Shown here: positions 50,901 to 59,900 of the stretch, in pieces
Layout of the letters: every line of letters starts with the position of its first letter
How positions within the stretch are numbered: the stretch's first letter is position 1
Assembly (NCBI GenBank): GCA_963989385.1
Contig: OZ022509.1
Location: forward strand, 81,044,043 to 81,108,042
DNA: 64,000 nucleotides
Origin: Ctena decussata
Lineage: Eukaryota > Mollusca > Bivalvia > Lucinida > Lucinidae
Reading direction: 5' to 3'
Notes under the pieces: generated by a model
Databases searched by the model: none
Told to the model about the DNA's origin: nothing
What the model saw: only the letters and a program-made list of their open reading frames with translations
Program-made: the position numbers and the translations under genes

Positions 50901-53900
50901 TTGCTTTATATTTACACTTGCCACTGACTTCCCATAGGTGAACCCTTTAGAGCAACTAGGAGTAGCTGTAGTGTAGTGGATAACACTCCGGACTACCAAT
51001 CCAGGGGTCGCAAGATCGATCCCCCGCTTCTCCGGTCTTTCGGATGAGACTTTAAACCGAGGTCCCGTCTCCATATGACCTTGTTGTTGGTGGGACATTA
51101 AACCCGAGTTCACTCACTCACTCACTTTAGAGCAACTGGCTTCTTGCACCGATGAAGGCCAATTGATCATAAGACGTTGTCGTCAAGCCACGTCTTATGT
51201 AAACAAACGTCTTGATTGGTTCTTGTGACGTTCGATTGACGCCACGTCAGGGCAAGGGCTGTTTAACGTTATGACCAAACACGTTGCTACTAACTTTTCT
51301 TCAATCCATATTTTGCCTATTCTACACTAAATTACACGAAAACGGCACAGAGAGGCTCACAAATAGTGTAAATATAAGAATAAAAATTTGATTTTTCAGC
51401 GTTCATCGTGTGAAGAGGCCAGTGGTCGTCGCTAAAATTCTACAAGAAGTGCTTTGCCCGCCATGGAATTTTAGCTCCACCCACTGGCTTCATCACATGA
51501 TGAACCCTGAAAAATCAAATTTCAATTCTTAAAAAAGTCTGTATTATGACAGAAAACCTAACATTGTCACAGACAGCATGATGACAATATGTGCCAATAA
51601 CCACATGGTTCCAGATACAAGACCTGTCCCCGTACAGGATAGCTCCCCTGACAGTGCCTTGGCCATCACATTAAAAATGTATCATAAAACTTTTTAGAAA
51701 GTGTGATGCCCATGCCCATGTCAATGCAGGGTGACAACAAAAGCTCCCTGTACTTTCATATAAGGGAGCTAAAATGGGTTTCTGGGCATAATTCAGATAT
51801 AATTTTTTTATTTCTCAAAACACATATGTTGTGACCCCTCATTAGAGCCCACACAGTGAGCCAGTTATAATGAGGGGTCACAACGTCTGTTTTTATGGAG
51901 AACTATAGCCTTTTATCTTAAGCACTGAACCATAGGTTAATTAAAGAGTGGTCATATGATTTTCATGACATGGTGCTCACCACAGAATAACAATCATGTC
52001 ATGTGATAAACAGAATTTCTCTAACCTTTGAGGAGCCCTGTAGCTCCATGGGTTAAGAGGTGGCCTGCTGATTTAACAGTCCAGGTTCCATTCTTTTCAA
52101 CCATAACCTTGTTTCCATTGCAAACAGCCTTTCATTATCACCCACCCTCTGTTCTGATATGACTGAAATACTGGCGAAAACGATGTAAAATTATAAGTCA
52201 TCCATCCATCCATCTCTTACCCTTTCTCCATCTTTAAACCAGACCATAGTTGGGTACACCTCAATACCGTTAGCATCACAGACTGAACTACCAAGTTTCT
52301 GACAATCTACCTGAAATCAACAGTCATGTAGAATAATATACCTTAGCCTCAATACCTTTAGCATCACAGACTGTACTACCAAGATTCTGACAACCTACCT
52401 GAAATCAACAGTCATGTAGAATAATATACCTTAACCTCAATACCTTTAGCATCACAGACTGTACTACCAAGATTCTGACAACCTACCTGAAATCAACAGT
52501 CATGTAGAATAATATACCTTAACCTCAATACCTTTAGCATCACAGACTGTACTACCAAGATTCTGACAACCTACCTGAAATCAACAGTCATGTAGAATAA
52601 TACATCTTCACCTCAAAGCAAAGAATGTAAGGTAAATGGGTAGAGCTCTATGTTGTTGTTTTTTGTCTCTTTTGCTAACTTTTCTGACTTCCTGTTCCCC
52701 TTTCTTAAGCAGCAGAGAATTCAACTTTTTTACCACCCTGGTACAAACTCAATAATTCTTTATATATTTATATATTTTCGAGCTAATGTATCTCTTAAAC
52801 TGTTAATGATATCTTGTTCAAACTAATTTTGTGAAAATCTACATGTTTGTCTGAGGGCTTTCATAAAGCACTACCGCGAGAATATAATTGTTGCGAGAAT
52901 ATGGAGTTCGAGTATAAGATGCATCTAGATATTTTAGATTATTTCTAAAGGGAAAAAAACCCACCTCACTGCTGAATTTCATAATTAAAATCTTAAAGAG
53001 TTCCCGCAAGAGCAGAGAACACATTCAGAAGAAGGAACAAGGGCCAGAATACGTAGTTTTGGCTAATAAAGCCTCATCAGTGACCCTGACAATATCTGGT
53101 AATGAAAGACTGATTTAGATATTATGGGTCATTTTAGAAATATCTAGATTCTATTGAAAACCCGGTCTTACAGCTAAATAAATATGTTAGCCAAATCTAT
53201 TGCAGAGTTATCTTACCTGACTGGCAGTGACCTTGCCCTCCTGTTTCAGATCTTTAGTAAGTTTCTGCCAGGCTGGAACCAGAGTCTTACAGTGCTCACA
53301 CCATGGGGTGTAAAACTCAACAAAATGATAACCCTTTGAGATCTGCTTATGGAAATCTTCTACTTCTTTTTCTGGTACTCCCTGTAACACAGACATTTGA
53401 AGAAACAATGACAGCAACAACAACATCTCTATGATTTTTTTATAACTGTTTACAGTAAGTGAGCTGTGATTTGATAATATAACCAGTTTCTGATAATTGT
53501 TTACTTTACCTGAGTTGTATTCTGATAATTTATCTTGTTCAAATTTATCTTATTCAAATAATTCTTTTGTATGCCATACTTCTTCAGCTGTCTCTTCAAT
53601 TCTCCTCATCCAGTCTGTGATCACTTTAACTCAATAATGCCCTGTGGCATTTATTAAAATTTGGACATTCATTTGGATTAATATGGTAACACATTTGAAT
53701 TCGGTCAAGTCCACCTGCCTTCTCAGGACAAGTTGTATGAAAGTATTAAAGAGCTGACTGACCTGATCATGGTCTAAATTACTTCCCTATTAAGTCAGTT
53801 ATAAGATGTTGTTTCCCTTCCAAAACAATCTCAAAGATCGAGATCTATCTTGTAAGATATACCTTGATCATTGGTGTTGTTTTACAGGAGAAAATCTTAT

Positions 53901-56900
53901 AGCTGAATTGCACAAGATAAATTTGAATAAGATAAATTTGAATAAGATAAATTATCAGAACACATAGATATCTCAGTTATTGTAAACAATTATCAGAAAC
54001 CGGCTATAACAAATCACAGCTCACTTACTGTAAACAGTTATAAGAAAATCATAGTGATGTTGAAGATGCTGTCATTGTTTCTTCAAATGTCTGATTGAGT
54101 GGCAATTTTGGAAGAATAAACTCCCATCTTATAACTAAAAGAAATGAGCCGCGACACGACAAAACCAACAATGTGGTTGTGCGCCCAGCGTAGACTCAGA
54201 TCATCATGGGCATCCGTCCAGTGCGACCAGACTCTTCATTAAGTGCTCAAAGGGTAGCTAAGGGTCTAGGCTACCTCCATGCGGACAGCGAAGATTCTGA
54301 TCAGACTGGGCGGATGCCCAGGCTGATCTGAGTCTGCGCTGGGTGCACAGCCACATTGTTGGTTTTGTCGTGTTGCGATTCAAATCAGTATCTGCTGAGG
54401 TTTCCCCGTCCTTTTACTTAAGAAATAAGCTTTCCTTACCTGTGAATTATCACAGATTAACACGCTGTTGGAGGGCAGATCACGAAATATTAATTCACAA
54501 TGGCCGCAGGCAGGAGTGAATTAATACTGTATCTGCCCAACAACACGAGTTAATCTGCGATAATTTACCGATAAGGAAAAATGATTTTGATTATAACATT
54601 ATTTCTGATCAAATTGCATGGATATTGCAACGTTTTCTAATGGACTGTTTTTTAGGTAGATGTCACCAGTAGTTAAATGTTTACGTTCCATGTCATCAAG
54701 GCATGAAATGTGCATGCCGAGCATTAACAACCTGATTTATCACAAATTTTCACACAGCAACCCTTCCTATATGATCAATGTGGAAAACCCTAATGTTATG
54801 TTAGAATTAACCCTATAAAGTATCCAGTCTGTTTATAATAAATTGATACACTTCCAGAGGAAGCAGCTTTGCCATTCTCATTTAACAAGGTCAATTCTTA
54901 AAGAAAAGAATTTGCTCCTTTCGGAGCAAATTCTTTCCTTAAAGCGTTGACCCCATTTTGAAAGAACTTTTCTGTTCAGGGAAATGGACAGGAAATCACA
55001 AAAGTCATCTCCCTTTGTAAAATTTGTAGAAGAACACGGAGGTGTACCCATTAATCTAATAGAGCAGTCTGATCTGGGTGTACACTGTAGACTCAAAAAA
55101 AAGAATAAATAAAAATGTCCAAATATTAAGGGGTTTGGATTTTTACAGTAAAACATACTTCTTCCTTTGTAAGCATCTTTTCAGTGTAAGCTTTCAATTC
55201 CTCCAAAGATCTTCCTTTGTTATACCCTTCAACCTGTCAACATAAACATAATTTTTTCAAAGAGCAAAACTTAACCTGTCAACATTAGCATTATTCATTT
55301 ATTGAAGATCAAGAGTCAACCTGTCAACATATATGCTATTTTTATCAAAGAGAAATGCTTAACTTGTCAACATTCACATTATGTATATGTAATTATTAAA
55401 GATTATGAGTCAACCTGTCAACATAAATGTTATTTTTATCAAAGAGCAATGCTTAGCTTGTCAACATTCACATTATGTATATGTAATTATTAAAGATTAT
55501 GAGTCAATTTGTCAACATATATTTGACAGTTTTATCAAGAAGCAAGGGAGGGAATACTTATTTTTTATTAAAGATCAAGAGTTAACCTGTGAGTATAAGC
55601 ATGGCAGTTTTTTCAAAGATCATGGCTTAACCTGTCAACATTAATATTATATTTTTATCAAAGATCAAAAACCAAAGTCCGTATCAACAATGCATTTTCT
55701 TACTGAAATTATAGTGTTCAGTTATATTTTATAGGGTCATGCGACAAACAGAATCTTACACTTGTGCTCATTTCATATGAAATTTATAAAACTCACCAAG
55801 GGCTCCTTTCATAAATTTTATATGAATGACCACTCGTGTAAAGTCCTCTTTATTCTTACTGAAGATCTGCTGAAAGTCTGCAATGATTCAATTAGTTTCA
55901 GACTGAAGAGATTTCATGCAAACATGCACCATCAAATTTACAAGAAACTTATGAAATCTTCATAACATCTTAGTTTCAATCTGACTAAACCAATGATATA
56001 ATAATTGTTCACAGTTCATAATTTTCAAACTTGTCAAGGCTGTCTTCCTTAAATCACAGCAAATTTAATGTCCACAAAGGGATATAAAGAAGAGCACTAA
56101 CATAAAATTTGGGGATATCTGTATTCAAAATTGTCACTGGGGTGGTACAGCTTAGGTTCTGTAGTGATATATTTCCTTTTATCCTGACATGTAAACAAAG
56201 CCATCAAATGCAATTTACAACCATAAAACCAATACAGTGTCTCCATTAAATGGAATTTACGACAATAAAACCAACGATTTACCTCCCCAAATTGACAATT
56301 TTCAATACAATTATCCCCATTCAAAAATACTTTTTCTCATTTTCACTTTTTCAATGTGCTACTTTGCATCTAAAACAAGCATTTTCAGAAACATAAAACC
56401 AAACATCAGCAAATGAGAGTGAGTATTAAAGTGAGTGAACTCGGGTTTAACGTCCCACCAACAACTAGGTCATACAGAGACGGGATCTCAGTTTTAAGTC
56501 TCATCCAAAAGACAGGAGAAGCAGAGATCGATCTTGCAATCCCTGGATTGGTAGTCCAGCTTGATATACACTACACTACCGCTGCTCCTCAGCAAGAACG
56601 AGAAGTGATGTTTCTGACAATATACATGTACCACAGGATATACTGTCACAAAATTTTGACAGTATTAAGTTGACTCCCATGTTATATTTGTATGAGCATC
56701 TGCCCATGGATTTAGTAATATATGTGAATTGCATGTGTCTGAATAAATAACCTTGAAATGCCAAAACAACAGACAAAATTTACAGCCGCAAAATTTCAAA
56801 TACTGTTTCATCCAAATGTTATAATATTGAGAATTCAAACACTAGAAAGCAAACAGTGCAGGTTCACATGAGGTGGCTCAATGTGAGCCTCCTCATCTGG

Positions 56901-59900
56901 ATCCACACTGTTTCCAAATTCAGCCATTTTTGTTTCTGGCACAGTAAGTGCTAAGTTCATATGTGTTGAAGCCATACCTTTTTACCATCTCGGAACCAGA
57001 TTAAAGTAGGATAGCCTTTCACATCATACTGCTTACACACTGTCTCATACTGGGTACAGTCAACCTAAAACAACAACAGTATTTCAAATCAATGAAAGGG
57101 TTTTGGGTACAGTCAACCTAAAATAACGACATGATTTCAAATCAATGATATGAGTTCTGGGAACAGTCAACCTAAAACAACAACAGTATTTCAAATCAAT
57201 GACAGGGTTTTGGGTACAGTCAACCTAAAATAACGACATGATTTCAAATCAGTGACAAGGGTTCTGGGTACAGTCAACTTAAACAATGACATCATTTCAA
57301 AACAAGGCAAGAGTTCTGGGTACAGTCAACCTGAAACAATAGCATGGTTTCAAATCAATTGCATGAGTTCTGGGTACAGTCAAACTAAAACAATGATGTG
57401 ATTTCAAACCAATGACAAGAGTTCCATGAGCACTGGTGTCTCACCTGGTTACATATAGAATCACACTGAGTATAGTCAACCCAAATGAATGACATGATTT
57501 CAAATCAATGACAAGAGTTCCATTAGCATTGGTAACAGAGAATCAAATTATTTGAAAATTTATTGTAGGTTTGAGAAAAATCACACTTTACCATTGTATT
57601 AATTTCAGGTAGCATCTCACTTATATTTTGAGAGGAGCATGGCATACAATGTATGCCATGCTCCTCTTGAATTATAAGTGAGACGACATCAATGATCTGT
57701 TACCATAGCAACTATGGAATTACCAACTGTTGAGTTTAGAAACTTGGCAGAATAATATCTTGATGACATCATTTAGACATCAATAGTTGCAACCGTAACA
57801 GATATATGACGTCATTGGTTCTGGAGCATGGCAAACAATGCATGCCAATGCTCCGCCAATTTTTCTATGACATTACAAATTGAAATTCTTTGAACAGAAA
57901 CATCAGATTTCATCAAACAAATAAATGTTCTCATGTCATTTAATTCTGTGTTAGGTGTCTCACTTGTCAGAACTTTGTCACAAAACAAGCAGATTTTGCA
58001 GGAAAAATTGGAGGAGCTTTTGTACTCGCAATTTTTCAGCAATAATGCTAGAACAATTGATTTTATGTATCTCAGAAGATTTAATGAATCCTCAACTAAC
58101 AGCTTTATCTTGCTAATGATCCTTTTAACAAACTGGCCCAGCTGGCTAAATAAAGAGCAATAAAGCAATACATTTTGTATGAATCTGCTACTGGAAACAG
58201 TCTGAAAAAATTACATGCCTTAGGAAATATGGGACCAACAAAGACTCCTATCAGCATGTTCGTGCATCTGTGTGCACAGCGTAAACAGGTCAGTCTTCAC
58301 TTGTATCTTTTGTTTTTTATTCCCAAATTTTCACAACTGTTACTACAACTTGAACAGTCTCTGATCAGACTGCGCAGATCAACAAATGGAGCATTTCTTC
58401 CCGTATAAAAGTCATCACATCCCTTTTCATGCAAAGTCAATGATATATGAGCCGCGATACAACAAAACCAACAAGGTGGCATGTGCGCTCAGCGAAGACT
58501 CAGATCAGCCTGGGCATCTGCCCAGTCTGATCAGAGTCTTTACTTTGTGCTTTTAGTGTAGCTAAGGGTCTTCGCTAGCTCCATGTGGACTGCAAAGACT
58601 CTGATCAGACTGGGCTGATGCCTAGGCTGATCTGAGTCTTTGCTGGGCGCACCTGTCACTTTGTTGGTTTTGTCGCTGATATATGTGTACCTCAGTAACT
58701 GTCACTTTTGTACTAGACTCATAGGTCCCAGCCAGTTCCTTCCAAACAGGGGCAAGTGATTTGCAGTGTCCGCACCATGGTGTAAAAAACTTCACAAAAT
58801 GATCACCCTTGGCAATATGACCTTGAAAACTGTCTGCCGTCAGAGCCGTCACAACAACTTTTTTCTGAAAAATAATAATTATAATAATTATAATAATGAT
58901 AATAATAAAATATACTGAATATTTATTAAAGTTCTTGAACTATAGACTGCAATGATATTAACAATAATATGAGCCCCAACACAACAAAACCAACAAAGTG
59001 GCATGTGCTCCCAGTGAAGACTCCGATCAGCCTGGGTATCCACCCAGTCTGATCAAATCTTCTCTGTGAGCTTAAATGGTAGCCAAGGGTCTAAGCTAGC
59101 TCCATCCCGACAACAAAGGCTCTGATCAGACTGGGCAGATGCCCAGGCTGATCTGAGTCTTTGCTGGGTGTACATGCCACTTTGTTGATTTTCTAGTGTC
59201 CTGTCTCAAATATACTGTACATTTAGTTATGTTCTTGAGCTATTGACTGCAATGATATTTACAATTATATTATCAATACTTATAGCATTAATGAAAAAAA
59301 AAATTAATATGCAAATATCTTTGATTCAGATTTGGCTCATAATGAGCCTTTTCATCTGCATCTACACTGTTAGATCACCAGGCTTTGTATCAATACGATA
59401 CAGCTAGATGAAAACATTTTTTTTTTAATTTTGCAGTAGTTAAATTTTGTTGTCTGCTTTACTTGCATTTCTCTAACAACATGGCAACTAGTTTACAGAA
59501 GGAAATTGTGGAAAAGAAACACATGGATGCTTGTCACAATCTATATTGTTGGTGGGATTATTCCCTTGCTAGAAGGATGGTTGGAAGAATTTGAAGAAAA
59601 TGTTTTATTTGAAGAAAATATGTTTTATTTCTGCAATTTAGTGTGTTGGAATCACAATTATAGTTCATCTTTAACAGTGATTTGTTGAATAGTAAATTAC
59701 TGTTTGTCAGTCAGCTGTAAGTAGATACATGTTTGTCACTCATGCTCAGTGCTCATGATATGATTTACTTTACAACTGACCTCCAAACAGTACCCTATTA
59801 CTCAACAAATAACTGTTAAAGCTGATTTATTTCTTATCATTAATCCCCTATAGAAAATACAAGAACAGAACTGATAAGTGTTTGTCATTTCTGTCTGAAA

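Noticed and set aside
57812..58168. A 118-codon minus-strand frame in the domain 2 intron as an extra exon
   Set aside because: No thioredoxin motif, partly overlaps a hairpin element, and the flanking exons join in frame without it.
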